Of a stretch of 33,694 bases of DNA, positions 16,138-23,917 are shown in pieces. Position 1 is the stretch's first letter. Each line of letters begins with the position of its first letter. The DNA comes from an uncultured Victivallis sp. (GTDB taxonomy: Bacteria > Verrucomicrobiota > Lentisphaeria > Victivallales > Victivallaceae). Under the pieces are notes generated by a model. It did no database searches and had not been told where the DNA came from. It worked only from the letters and a program-made list of their open reading frames with translations. Location: the NCBI GenBank assembly GCA_944389815.1, contig CALXNS010000133.1, forward strand, positions 1-33,694, read 5' to 3'. Made by a program: the position numbers and the translations under genes.

Positions 16138-16248
16138 ATGTGCGAAAAAGGACGTTGTGTGATCCGGACGGCGGCGCCCGGATGCGGAAATCAGAACAAG
16201 GGAAACTATAAAACAATTCGGAAATCAGGAAAGCGGAACTCTGAATGA
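16138..16248 (+). CDS. possible 36-residue leader ORF overlapping the nrdD start
   Basis: An ATG sits at the predicted transcription start, so the frame would be read from a leaderless mRNA. It encodes 36 basic residues beginning MCEKGRCVIR, with Cys at 2, 7 and 16. Its stop TGA (16246-16248) overlaps the nrdD ATG (16245-16247), which would allow translational coupling. No ribosome binding site is possible if the start site is right. A frame of this length can arise by chance, so its coding status is uncertain. It matches no family I recognise. Confidence 0.3.
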   Translation: MCEKGRCVIRTAAPGCGNQNKGNYKTIRKSGKRNSE

Positions 16249-18236
16249 AAATCAATTCGACCATTTTGAAGATGAAAAAGCGCGACGGCCGGATCGTCGA
16301 TTTTGATCCGGAACGCATCGTGATCGCCGTCGGCAAGGCGTTGAAGGCCGCAGGCACCGCCAATGACAAGGTGGCGCGCCACCTGACGCAGGATGTGATC
16401 AACGAACTGGTGGCCAAGGGCTATGACGCGCCGGATATGATCCCGGATGTCGAGTTGATTCAGGACCTGGTCGAGCATGCGTTCGTCAAGCGCGGGCTTT
16501 CGCAGGCGGCGAAACTCTACATTCTGTATCGCGCCAGCCACAACAAGATCCGCGAAGCGCGCAAGTTGATGATGGACGTGCAGGATCTGGTCTCAAGTTA
16601 CCTCGGTCAGGAGGACTGGCGCGTCAATGAGAATTCCAACTCCGGATATTCCTATGCAAGTTTGCTCAACCACGTCTCCGGCGCGGTGATCGCGAATTAC
16701 ACGCTTGCGAACATCTACCCGCAGGAGATCGCCGAAGCTCATCAGAGCGGCGACTTCCATCTGCATGATCTGTCGTGCGGGATCGTCGGTTACTGCGCGG
16801 GCTGGAGTCTGCGCGATCTGCTCGAACGCGGCTTTCAGGGGCGCGGCGGACGCGCTTCAGCGGCGCCGGCCAAGCATTTCGACACCGCAACCGGCCAGAT
16901 CGTCAACTTTCTTTCGACGCTGCAGACGGAGTGGGCGGGTGCGCAGGCGTTCAGTTCGTTCGACACGCTGCTGGCGCCTTTCGTGCGGCGCGACAAGCTC
17001 AGCTATCAACAGCTCAAGCAGAACATTCAGCAGTTCGTCTTCGGGCTGAACATCGCCAGCCGCTGGGGGCAGACTCCCTTCACGAATCTGACGTTCGACT
17101 GGGTGGTGCCGGAGGATCTCAAGGACACCCCGGTCATCATCGGCGGGAAACCGCAGGATGAAACCTACGGCGAATTCCAGGAGGAGATGGATCTCATCAA
17201 CCGCGCGTTCCTCGAAGTGATGTCCGAAGGCGACCGCGACGGACGGATCTTCACCTTCCCGATCCCGACCTACAACGTGACCAAGAACTTCAACTGGACC
17301 AGCGACAACGCCCGGTTGCTCTTCACCGTCACCGGCAAATACGGGCTGCCCTATTTCCAGAACTTCATCAACAGCGACCTCAAACCCGGCGACGTGCGCA
17401 GCATGTGCTGCCGCCTCCAGATGGATATGCGCGAACTGCGGAACAAAACCGGCGGCCTCTTCGGCGCCGGCGAACAAACCGGTTCCATCGGCGTGGTCAC
17501 CATCAACATGCCGCGTCTCGGTTATCTCTCGAAGGATGAGAAGGAGTTCTTCGCCCGGCTCGACCGACTGATGTCGCTGGCGATGGAGTCGCTCGAAATC
17601 AAGCGCAAGGTCGTGCAGAAGCACCTCGAAGGCGATCTGCTGCCCTACACCAAGACCTATCTGCCCAACCTGGAACACCATTTCAGCACGATCGGTCTGG
17701 TCGGCATGAACGAGTGCTGTCTGAACTTCCTCGGCTGTTCGATCTGCGACAAGGAAGGCATGGATTTCGCCCGGCGTGTTCTGCTGCACATGGCCGAAAA
17801 GATCAAGGATTTCCAGGAGGCGACCGGTCACATCTACAATCTGGAAGCGACCCCGGCCGAGGGAACCAGTTTCCGTCTGGCCCGGCTCGACCGCAAACAT
17901 TATCCGGAAATCATCTGCGCCGGCAGCGAAAATCCCTATTACACCAATTCGACCCAGCTGCCGGTCGGTTACACGAGCGATCTCTTTGAAGCGCTTGATC
18001 TGCAGGCGCCGTTGCAGCAGCTCTACACCGGCGGAACCGTTTTCCACGCGTTCATCGGCGAGCGGATCGACGATCCCGATCTGGTCGCAAGCCTGGTCAA
18101 GCGGATCGCGACGAATTACCGGATCCCGTATTTCACGCTGACGCCGTCGTTCAGCATCTGCCCGGTTCACGGGTACATCCCCGGCGAGCACAGCGAATGT
18201 CCATTGGAAGCCGACGCAACCAAGAGCGCCGAATAA
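16245..18236 (+). CDS. nrdD: anaerobic ribonucleoside-triphosphate reductase body, lacking its glycyl-radical segment
   Basis: Class III reductase that makes deoxyribonucleotides without oxygen. Residues ~1-95 are an ATP-cone (MKKRDGRIVDFDPERI). The barrel follows, with GYSYASLLNHVSG, DFHLHDL, the active-site SMCCRLQMD, GAGEQTGSIGVVTINMPRLGYL, and GMNECCLNFLG. The C-terminus begins the zinc region, SICPVHGYIPGEH (Cys639, His642) and ECP (Cys652), but ends 11 residues later in KSAE and a TAA stop. Intact family members continue CPxCG and then the RVxGYxRPV radical loop. Here that segment is the next gene, read separately. With 663 residues the body is otherwise complete. The upstream ribosome binding site is weak. 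NrdR-like boxes indicate repression when dNTP levels are high. Confidence 0.95.
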   Translation: MKINSTILKMKKRDGRIVDFDPERIVIAVGKALKAAGTANDKVARHLTQDVINELVAKGYDAPDMIPDVELIQDLVEHAFVKRGLSQAAKLYILYRASHNKIREARKLMMDVQDLVSSYLGQEDWRVNENSNSGYSYASLLNHVSGAVIANYTLANIYPQEIAEAHQSGDFHLHDLSCGIVGYCAGWSLRDLLERGFQGRGGRASAAPAKHFDTATGQIVNFLSTLQTEWAGAQAFSSFDTLLAPFVRRDKLSYQQLKQNIQQFVFGLNIASRWGQTPFTNLTFDWVVPEDLKDTPVIIGGKPQDETYGEFQEEMDLINRAFLEVMSEGDRDGRIFTFPIPTYNVTKNFNWTSDNARLLFTVTGKYGLPYFQNFINSDLKPGDVRSMCCRLQMDMRELRNKTGGLFGAGEQTGSIGVVTINMPRLGYLSKDEKEFFARLDRLMSLAMESLEIKRKVVQKHLEGDLLPYTKTYLPNLEHHFSTIGLVGMNECCLNFLGCSICDKEGMDFARRVLLHMAEKIKDFQEATGHIYNLEATPAEGTSFRLARLDRKHYPEIICAGSENPYYTNSTQLPVGYTSDLFEALDLQAPLQQLYTGGTVFHAFIGERIDDPDLVASLVKRIATNYRIPYFTLTPSFSICPVHGYIPGEHSECPLEADATKSAE

Positions 18237-18243
18237 AAAAAAC

Positions 18244-18250
18244 AAAGGAG
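18244..18250 (+). promoter_or_regulatory. ribosome binding site of the separate glycyl-radical gene
   Basis: AAAGGAG lies seven bases before ATG 18258, inside the 21-base gap after the nrdD stop. It shows that the short frame has its own translation start and is not simply a broken tail of nrdD. Confidence 0.85.
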
Positions 18251-18257
18251 AGTTATT

Positions 18258-18398
18258 ATGGCAAAGTGTGGTGAAAAAACTGAAGTCTACAGCCGCGTCT
18301 GCGGATATTTCCGTCCGGTTTCAAACTGGAACAAGGGCAAGAAGGAAGAGTTCAAGGATCGCAAGACCTTTGAAGTGAGCGGCTGCGCCGCGAAGTAA
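18258..18398 (+). CDS. stand-alone glycyl-radical subunit of anaerobic ribonucleotide reductase
   Basis: 46 residues, starting MAKCGEKTEVYSRVCGYFRP. This is the C-terminal radical segment normally fused to NrdD: Gly16 in RVCGY is the expected radical-bearing glycine, and the SNWNKGKKEEFKDRK tail is the usual family ending. Cys4 in KCG corresponds to the last zinc ligand of the CPxCG motif, whose first half ends NrdD. The frame is the same as nrdD, 21 bases after its stop, with a good ribosome binding site. NrdG, encoded next, would activate it. By analogy with YfiD, which restores pyruvate formate-lyase, a detachable radical domain could be replaced after oxygen damage (inference). It is too short for standard gene finders and probably often missed. 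Confidence 0.9.
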   Translation: MAKCGEKTEVYSRVCGYFRPVSNWNKGKKEEFKDRKTFEVSGCAAK

Positions 18399-18420
18399 TT
18401 CTACTTCAGAAGCAAAACAT

Positions 18421-18470
18421 CCGGGGAGATGGAGCGCGCCGGAAGGTGCGGTTCCTCTCCCCGGTCTTTT
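18421..18470 (+). terminator. terminator or attenuator between the radical subunit gene and nrdG
   Basis: A 9-bp stem CCGGGGAGA / TCTCCCCGG (18421-18429 and 18456-18464) with a 26-base loop is followed by TCTTTT. The U-tract is short, so partial read-through into nrdG is likely. No promoter is evident between it and nrdG. Confidence 0.7.
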
Positions 18471-18498
18471 CAGAGAGAGAGTGAGAGAGCGAGGGGAG
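18471..18498 (+). repeat. GA-rich tract before nrdG
   Basis: An almost uninterrupted purine run of GA dinucleotides (with GTGAGAGAGCGAGGGGAG at its end) lies just before nrdG. Its GAGGGGAG end probably serves as the ribosome binding site, although the distance to the ATG (about 12 bases) is long. Confidence 0.5.
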
Positions 18499-18508
18499 CA
18501 TTCATACG

Positions 18509-19228
18509 ATGGATCTGCGGGGGTTGGATAAATTTTCACTGGTGGATTATCCGGGAAAAATCAGTTGTATCGTCTTTACGGGAGGGTGCAATCTGCGCTG
18601 TCCCTTCTGTCATAATCCCTGTCTGGTTTTCGATCCGACCAGTCAGCCGCGCGTGACGGAAAAGGAATTCTTCGGCTTTCTGGCGCAGCGGAAAGGATTG
18701 CTTGAAGGCGTCGTCATCACCGGCGGCGAACCGATGCTGCATAAAGATTTAGCTGACTTCATCCGCCGGATCCGCGAGAGCGGTTACCTCGTCAAGCTCG
18801 ACAGCAACGGCACCTTCCCCGCCGAACTCGAACAACTGCTCGATTCCGTCGGCGTCGACGCCATGGGAATCGATTACAAAGCTCCCGCCGCGCGTTACGC
18901 TGCGATGACGGGACGCAGTGAGGACGAAACCATCGCGCAACGGGTTCAGCGGAGCATCCGGGCGGCGCTGGCGCACCAGCTCGACCTTGATGTGCGCACG
19001 ACCGTGCACAAACGGCTGCTTTCGGCGGACGATCTCCGGCAGATGTACGGCGAACTCGGCGAACTCGGCGTCAAGCTCTGGACGCTTCAACAGTTCAATC
19101 CGGTTGAAGTCATCGACGACGACCTCCCCACCGAGGCGACTTACAGCGATCATGACCTGGTTCAGATCGCCCGTTCGCTCGGGGGGAATGTCCGGGTTCG
19201 CGGCCTCTCCGGCCGGGTCATCATTTGA
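18509..19228 (+). CDS. nrdG: anaerobic ribonucleotide reductase activating protein (radical SAM)
   Basis: 239-residue radical SAM enzyme that uses S-adenosylmethionine and a 4Fe-4S cluster to place the radical on the NrdD glycine. The cluster motif GGCNLRCPFCHNP gives Cys27, Cys31 and Cys34, and VVITGGEPML is the SAM-binding glycine motif. The opening LDKFSLVDYPGKISCIVFTGG is typical of this longer NrdG branch (YjjW-like or PflA-like length rather than the ~155 residues of the E. coli protein). It follows nrdD and the radical gene on the same strand, which strongly supports the role. Its substrate here would be the separate 46-residue protein. Confidence 0.9.
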   Translation: MDLRGLDKFSLVDYPGKISCIVFTGGCNLRCPFCHNPCLVFDPTSQPRVTEKEFFGFLAQRKGLLEGVVITGGEPMLHKDLADFIRRIRESGYLVKLDSNGTFPAELEQLLDSVGVDAMGIDYKAPAARYAAMTGRSEDETIAQRVQRSIRAALAHQLDLDVRTTVHKRLLSADDLRQMYGELGELGVKLWTLQQFNPVEVIDDDLPTEATYSDHDLVQIARSLGGNVRVRGLSGRVII

Positions 19229-19258
19229 CGGACCGCGCCAAGCAATGAAAACTCGAAC

Positions 19259-19302
19259 CGGAAATGCGGAAATGAAATAAATCCTCATCATCCGTATTTC
19301 CG
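19259..19302. terminator. possible bidirectional terminator between nrdG and the GH42-like gene
   Basis: CGGAAATGCGGA (19259-19270) and TCCGTATTTCCG (19291-19302) form a 12-bp stem with one G-U pair and a 20-base loop. The flanks are only moderately U-rich on both strands. It lies between convergent genes. Confidence 0.45.
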
Positions 19303-19312
19303 ATATCTTATC

Positions 19313-22300
19313 TTACTTCTCCCGGTACGGAACAAGCAGCAGAGGAGTGAGCGAAGGCAGGTTGAACTCGGCCGGATAAAGTTCTCCACTCAGGAGATCC
19401 CGAAAGCTGACATCGGAATTTTCCCCCAGGCCGATCCGGCCGGTTGCGTGGCTGAAATTCACCAGCGCAATCCATGTTCCATCCGCGCCATCGGAAATTT
19501 CCCGATGAAAAAGATATCCGGTCTCGCCTCCAAGCCGCCGCAAAGGAAACTGCAACGGATGTCGTGCGGCAATCGCCTGCCGAAAATCCTCTTCGGAGGA
19601 TAATTCCATCTGCCGCGCCCCGTCAAGTTCAAAAGTGCGCCTCATGTCAAAGGCGTTGAATTGCAGAGAGTCCGGCGTCATTACCAGTTCTCCGCCCGAA
19701 GCGATGAATTTCCGCAACGCCTCAACCGACGTTTCCGGCACATGAGTCTGCCCGGGAACGAGAATCGTGCGCAGTGCACCGAATTCCCCGGCGGCGAGCT
19801 GCCGGTCGGAAAGGAACGTTACGCGATGACCGCTCCCGGTTGAAATGCCGTACAACACTTTCACTTGCGGGAAGGAGTCCGGGTTCTGCAATTGGGACGC
19901 TTCGCTGTAATAAATCGCGATCTCCGGAACAGAGTCGCAGAAACGCCGGAACACCGCATAATCGGCGTTCGCCGCGAACGCCGCTTCCGCCTGCGCAATC
20001 AGGCAGTCGGGCCGGAAACTGATGTTATAGCCGAGGCCGTGTTCATTTTTCTCCTTCCACACCCAGGTGACTAAATTGGCGGCGCCGCTCAGATATTGCA
20101 GGAAATTTGCCACGTAAACGCTTTTTCCCGGCTGCGGAGCGCGTGAATAATCCGGAATTACATGATTTTCCGTATTCGAAATGGATTTTCCACTGCGGGA
20201 ATACTGATATTCATCGGCCAGAAGCGCCGTAATATATTCCATTGCAACAGGTTCATTCCAAACAGGAAAATAACTCATGCCGTTGTCCTGACCGCTTTGA
20301 TCAAAGCAAATATCGAGCAGATCAAGATCCACGCCGTCCGACGCGAATTCCGTCGTCAACGCGCGACCGGCCATCAGTTTGGCGCTCACCGGCACTTCCG
20401 GCAGAAAATTTTTCACCTGTTCGGCCAGCCAACCGTGCCACCGGACAAACATTTCCCGTTTGAAGGTAAAAAACAAATATCTCATTCCCGGATCGGTTGC
20501 GGCAGCGTCCAGAGCACTCTCCCGGGACTCGAACCGACGCCCGAGCAATTCATTGAGTTCATCGATATTGTTGAATTTCTTTTCCAATTCCCGCCGGAAC
20601 AAATCCCGGACAAACGGCTTCTCCAGTTGAAACCCGAAATAAATCGGTTCGTTGGAGACCGTGATGCCGCAGAGCGCCCCCCGCCCGGGCGCCGACGCCA
20701 GACGCGGCAGAAGCGCATCCAGAAACCCCGCCATCATCCGCCGCGCCTCCGGATGATTCACCTCATATTCCAGCAGCCAGCCGGACGGCGAACCGATTTC
20801 AGGATGGCGTTCCTGAAACCATCCCGGCAGATAGTGCGGTGACAACAATAAATTAACCATGATTCCGGAATCGGCGGCCCGCTGGAGCGCCGGAAGCAGA
20901 AATTCGTCCAGATAACGAAAATCCAGTTGAAATGAACCGTCGGGATTTTCGCCGGAGAGCAGATACGCCGGGCCGATTTCGAGCTGTATGCTGTTGACGC
21001 CAAGCTCGCCGAATCGCTCCAGCGCCCGCGCGGCATCTTCAAAATGACCGTAACCATTCATGAAAATCGCCGTCCGTTTCCGCGTTCCATCCGAGTAATT
21101 CACCTCAGCTTCTGGCCAATGGTTCCGCAGTTTGAACTCCCCCGCCACGCCGGTAATCGTCGGAGCAGGAGGCGCAGTTTTCTCCAGCAATCCCGCCAGT
21201 TCCGCCGCGATCGTCATCGCAGGTTTCAGCGCGAGTTCGCAGCGTTCGTTGAAATAATCGTCCGCGCCGGGCACATCAAGTTCCCGCTCAAGCGCCCGCA
21301 GATCGGCCACGCTCTTTTCCAGAACGAACATCCGGCTGGAGAGATGACCGTTCCGTTGCCACATCTCATCTTTTCTGAGATACTGTGCTTTCAGTTCAGT
21401 TACGCGCGCCGCCAGCACATTCAAAGCAGCCCGGTTTTCAGCCGTCAGCTCCGGGAGTTCAACGGCGAACCCGCAGAGTTCCCGTTCACCTGCCAGTACC
21501 CGGCAGCGATAATTCCCCGGCGGGATTTCGCTGACATTCAAGAAAAATGGAATCCTCCCGCCGGACGATTCCGTTTTTCCGAGCATGAATCGCACCGCAG
21601 GATCGAGCGTGAGCGTCAATTCGGTCCCGGGGGCAACCGCGTTTCCAGAGTAAAGCAAATATCCCTGCAACGATTTTCCGCGTTCTCCCCCCTCCTGTAC
21701 ACAAACCGCATACGGCGCCCCCACCCGGCGAATCCAGCGGTAATCAGCGAACGACGGCGCAATTTCACGCTCTCGCGCCCCCTGTTCCTGAAGCGCGAAT
21801 CGAAAAAGATTTCCACATTTTTCCGCCGGAAGCGGTACGATCTGATTTTTTCCTTTCTCTCCGACAATCCGAAGCACCTCGCCGGCATCGGGCAGATGAA
21901 GTGTGAAATCATTCCCGTTCCGGTTTTCAATGCGCAATTGCAACGCCCCGCGAAACCAGCCGAGCTGTGCCCGATTCTCCGCTCCTTCTCCCAGAAGATT
22001 CGGCATATCCGGTTCAAGCCGTTCCGCCGAAGAATATTCCACCGTATCCAGCAACACCGCGCCCTCTTCCACCGGAGCGATCCGGAAATCAGTGAACATC
22101 ACCTCTTCGGCCCGGTCTTCCACGACAATCACCAGCGGCGCACTGCCGTCTCCGGAAATCTCGCCCGGCGACAATGAAAATTCAAAGGAAAACTCCCGCG
22201 GCTCGGGCGTCAACTCACTGACCTGAAACCGTTGCCGCCATCCTTCGCCGACACCGATGTTGCACCAGTGCACGTCGCGTCCCCATGACTGAAACGTCAG

Positions 22301-23188
22301 GCGGTAACGGGTCCCGGGCACCAGCCGCACCTGGGTGATCGCCGCCGTGTAAATCCCGCCGCCGCGCCCATGCGGGTGCACGAACCGTACCGCATTTTTA
22401 CCCGATTCAAGTTTCAGAAGTTCGATCCGGCTCCCAGGTGAATTGGCCCATTTGAATGTCCACCCGGTCGCCCGTTCTCCGGTTCGTTCTTCGAAACGGC
22501 CGTTCGGTACGGTGTTTTGCGGCACGAAGGCAAATTCAATTGCCTGTGCGGTCAACTCCCGGTTGCCCGCTACTGCACTCTCCGGAGTTCCAGCGGCTGC
22601 GCCGGCAGCATTTCCACCGGAATTTTCTCCGTCTCCCGAAACATGATTTTCCACGATGCGAAAATCGTCAAACCAGGCACCCGCAGCAATCTCTTCACTC
22701 AAAATCACGAACGCTGCGTACCCATTCCCGCCGACCGCCTTCTTCGGCAGAGAGAACGATACTTCATACTCTTTCCACTCCGCCGCAAGCGGCCCGAACG
22801 GTCGCCGAACCTCCCATCCGTTTCCGAGCGTCAGCGAAAATCCCCGGATGCCGCTCGCCGCCCCCCGGGCGCGAAATCGAACCGTGTATTCCCGTTCCGG
22901 TTCGAGTTGAACGTTGGTTCCGAAGCCGCAATACACCCCCGGACGGCGCGCTTGCGGATTGCTTACGAAAATCGTCCGTTCTCCGTCGGCAGCCTCCCCG
23001 CTCAATTTCACCTTTGCTCCGGCGCACTGTGAATTCAGGAAAAACCAGTTATTGGGTTCTCCCGCCGCGTTCAGATATTCCAGAGAACCATTGTCGATCA
23101 CCGCGCCGCGGCCGATAACGGCAGCACTCAAACCGACAATCACAATCAATGATGCTCTCCGCCAATGCGGCAGCAAATACGTCTTCAT
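19313..23188 (-). CDS. secreted GH42-like glycoside hydrolase with two N-terminal carbohydrate-binding-like domains
   Basis: 1291 residues. A signal peptide of ~29 residues (WRRASLIVIVGLSAAVIGRGA) directs export. Two beta-sandwich domains of the CBM_4_9 type follow: NGSLEYLN to WFDDFRIVE (~33-180) and NGRFEERTGERATGW to FTDFRIAPVE (~228-375). A linker and a TIM barrel come next (from ~705). Glu847 in TVSNEPIYFG is the likely acid/base and Glu1007 in NTENHVIPDY the likely nucleophile, 160 residues apart as in clan A. A glutamine-amidotransferase-like domain and a small beta domain close the protein, as in GH42 beta-galactosidases. GGGAGG precedes the ATG. It is 33 bases after the pseudopilin gene and probably the last gene of a three-gene operon. 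The substrate is not evident. Confidence 0.82.
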   Translation of the reverse strand: MKTYLLPHWRRASLIVIVGLSAAVIGRGAVIDNGSLEYLNAAGEPNNWFFLNSQCAGAKVKLSGEAADGERTIFVSNPQARRPGVYCGFGTNVQLEPEREYTVRFRARGAASGIRGFSLTLGNGWEVRRPFGPLAAEWKEYEVSFSLPKKAVGGNGYAAFVILSEEIAAGAWFDDFRIVENHVSGDGENSGGNAAGAAAGTPESAVAGNRELTAQAIEFAFVPQNTVPNGRFEERTGERATGWTFKWANSPGSRIELLKLESGKNAVRFVHPHGRGGGIYTAAITQVRLVPGTRYRLTFQSWGRDVHWCNIGVGEGWRQRFQVSELTPEPREFSFEFSLSPGEISGDGSAPLVIVVEDRAEEVMFTDFRIAPVEEGAVLLDTVEYSSAERLEPDMPNLLGEGAENRAQLGWFRGALQLRIENRNGNDFTLHLPDAGEVLRIVGEKGKNQIVPLPAEKCGNLFRFALQEQGAREREIAPSFADYRWIRRVGAPYAVCVQEGGERGKSLQGYLLYSGNAVAPGTELTLTLDPAVRFMLGKTESSGGRIPFFLNVSEIPPGNYRCRVLAGERELCGFAVELPELTAENRAALNVLAARVTELKAQYLRKDEMWQRNGHLSSRMFVLEKSVADLRALERELDVPGADDYFNERCELALKPAMTIAAELAGLLEKTAPPAPTITGVAGEFKLRNHWPEAEVNYSDGTRKRTAIFMNGYGHFEDAARALERFGELGVNSIQLEIGPAYLLSGENPDGSFQLDFRYLDEFLLPALQRAADSGIMVNLLLSPHYLPGWFQERHPEIGSPSGWLLEYEVNHPEARRMMAGFLDALLPRLASAPGRGALCGITVSNEPIYFGFQLEKPFVRDLFRRELEKKFNNIDELNELLGRRFESRESALDAAATDPGMRYLFFTFKREMFVRWHGWLAEQVKNFLPEVPVSAKLMAGRALTTEFASDGVDLDLLDICFDQSGQDNGMSYFPVWNEPVAMEYITALLADEYQYSRSGKSISNTENHVIPDYSRAPQPGKSVYVANFLQYLSGAANLVTWVWKEKNEHGLGYNISFRPDCLIAQAEAAFAANADYAVFRRFCDSVPEIAIYYSEASQLQNPDSFPQVKVLYGISTGSGHRVTFLSDRQLAAGEFGALRTILVPGQTHVPETSVEALRKFIASGGELVMTPDSLQFNAFDMRRTFELDGARQMELSSEEDFRQAIAARHPLQFPLRRLGGETGYLFHREISDGADGTWIALVNFSHATGRIGLGENSDVSFRDLLSGELYPAEFNLPSLTPLLLVPYREK

Positions 23189-23221
23189 TCAATTCCTCCC
23201 TCTTCCGCCCCAATTCATTCA

Positions 23222-23854
23222 TCACAGATTGAAATGATACGAATCGTTGCCGTTCGGTTCGAATTCCGCACGGCTCATCGCTTCCACATGCCCGTCGCAC
23301 ATCGTCAGATTCGCTCGGTTGGAGTGTTCGTAATAAATGGTCGACGTCAGCCACGCTGCTCCCCAACCGCTCGGAACAACCCGCCATTCATACGCTTCAG
23401 TCGCCGCGTAAAGCAGCGTGAGGCTGGAATTTTTCACCTTCGAAATCTTCTGGCTTTCAAAATCGTTCCCGATGAAGTGGTTGATCGCATAACTCGTTCT
23501 CCATGCCGGTTTATCCGGACGCGACGGACAGAAGAACACCCCGTTTGGCGACATCGCCCGGTCGTAGGCGTCCGAGGCACTTTCGCCGACATACGGTCCA
23601 AGCGCGTCCTTCCAGAAATAAAAATCCTGTCCCGCTCCGGTTTCCGGCCATGTCTTCCAGCCCAGCGGAAAATATCCTTTGTTGTCCTCCACGTAAATCA
23701 TCGTCCCCTGCCCGAGTTGTTTCATGTTGCTCACACAACTGATGCTCTGCGCCGACATCCGGGCCTTCTGCAGTGCAGGAAGCAGCATCGAAGCAAGAAT
23801 AGCAATGATTGCAATAACGACAAGTAATTCGATCAACGTGAATTTTTTCAACAT
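23222..23854 (-). CDS. type II-secretion-like pseudopilin with H-X9-DG tail
   Basis: 210 residues. The N-terminus [20 protein letters not shown] is the prepilin cleavage/methylation motif followed by the hydrophobic helix. The usual Gly before Phe is replaced by Lys. The body has [25 protein letters not shown], a Cys pair region and near the end [14 protein letters not shown], which is an exact H-X9-DG motif. Such proteins are greatly expanded in Lentisphaerota and Planctomycetes (established). GGGAGG precedes the ATG. It sits between a putative hydrolase and a secreted GH42-like enzyme, 63 and 33 bases away, suggesting co-transcription and a link to envelope-level glycan processing (inference). 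Confidence 0.93.
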   Translation of the reverse strand: MLKKFTLIELLVVIAIIAILASMLLPALQKARMSAQSISCVSNMKQLGQGTMIYVEDNKGYFPLGWKTWPETGAGQDFYFWKDALGPYVGESASDAYDRAMSPNGVFFCPSRPDKPAWRTSYAINHFIGNDFESQKISKVKNSSLTLLYAATEAYEWRVVPSGWGAAWLTSTIYYEHSNRANLTMCDGHVEAMSRAEFEPNGNDSYHFNL

Positions 23855-23917
23855 AACACACCTCCCGATCCCTTATCAATTTGAATTTCTTCCGGAAAAT
23901 TCCGTATTCCGCCCCCA

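Noticed and set aside
16131..16244. Riboswitch in the nrdD leader
   Set aside because: If the promoter call is right, the leader is only about 107 bases. It shows no conserved aptamer shape that I recognise, apart from a short GC-rich hairpin (CCGG...CCGG).
19229..19312. Frequent CCGGAA/TTCCGG words here and across the window considered as a repeat family
   Set aside because: They occur mostly inside genes, where GGAA/TTCC words follow from preferred Glu, Phe and Pro codons. No ordered array is visible.
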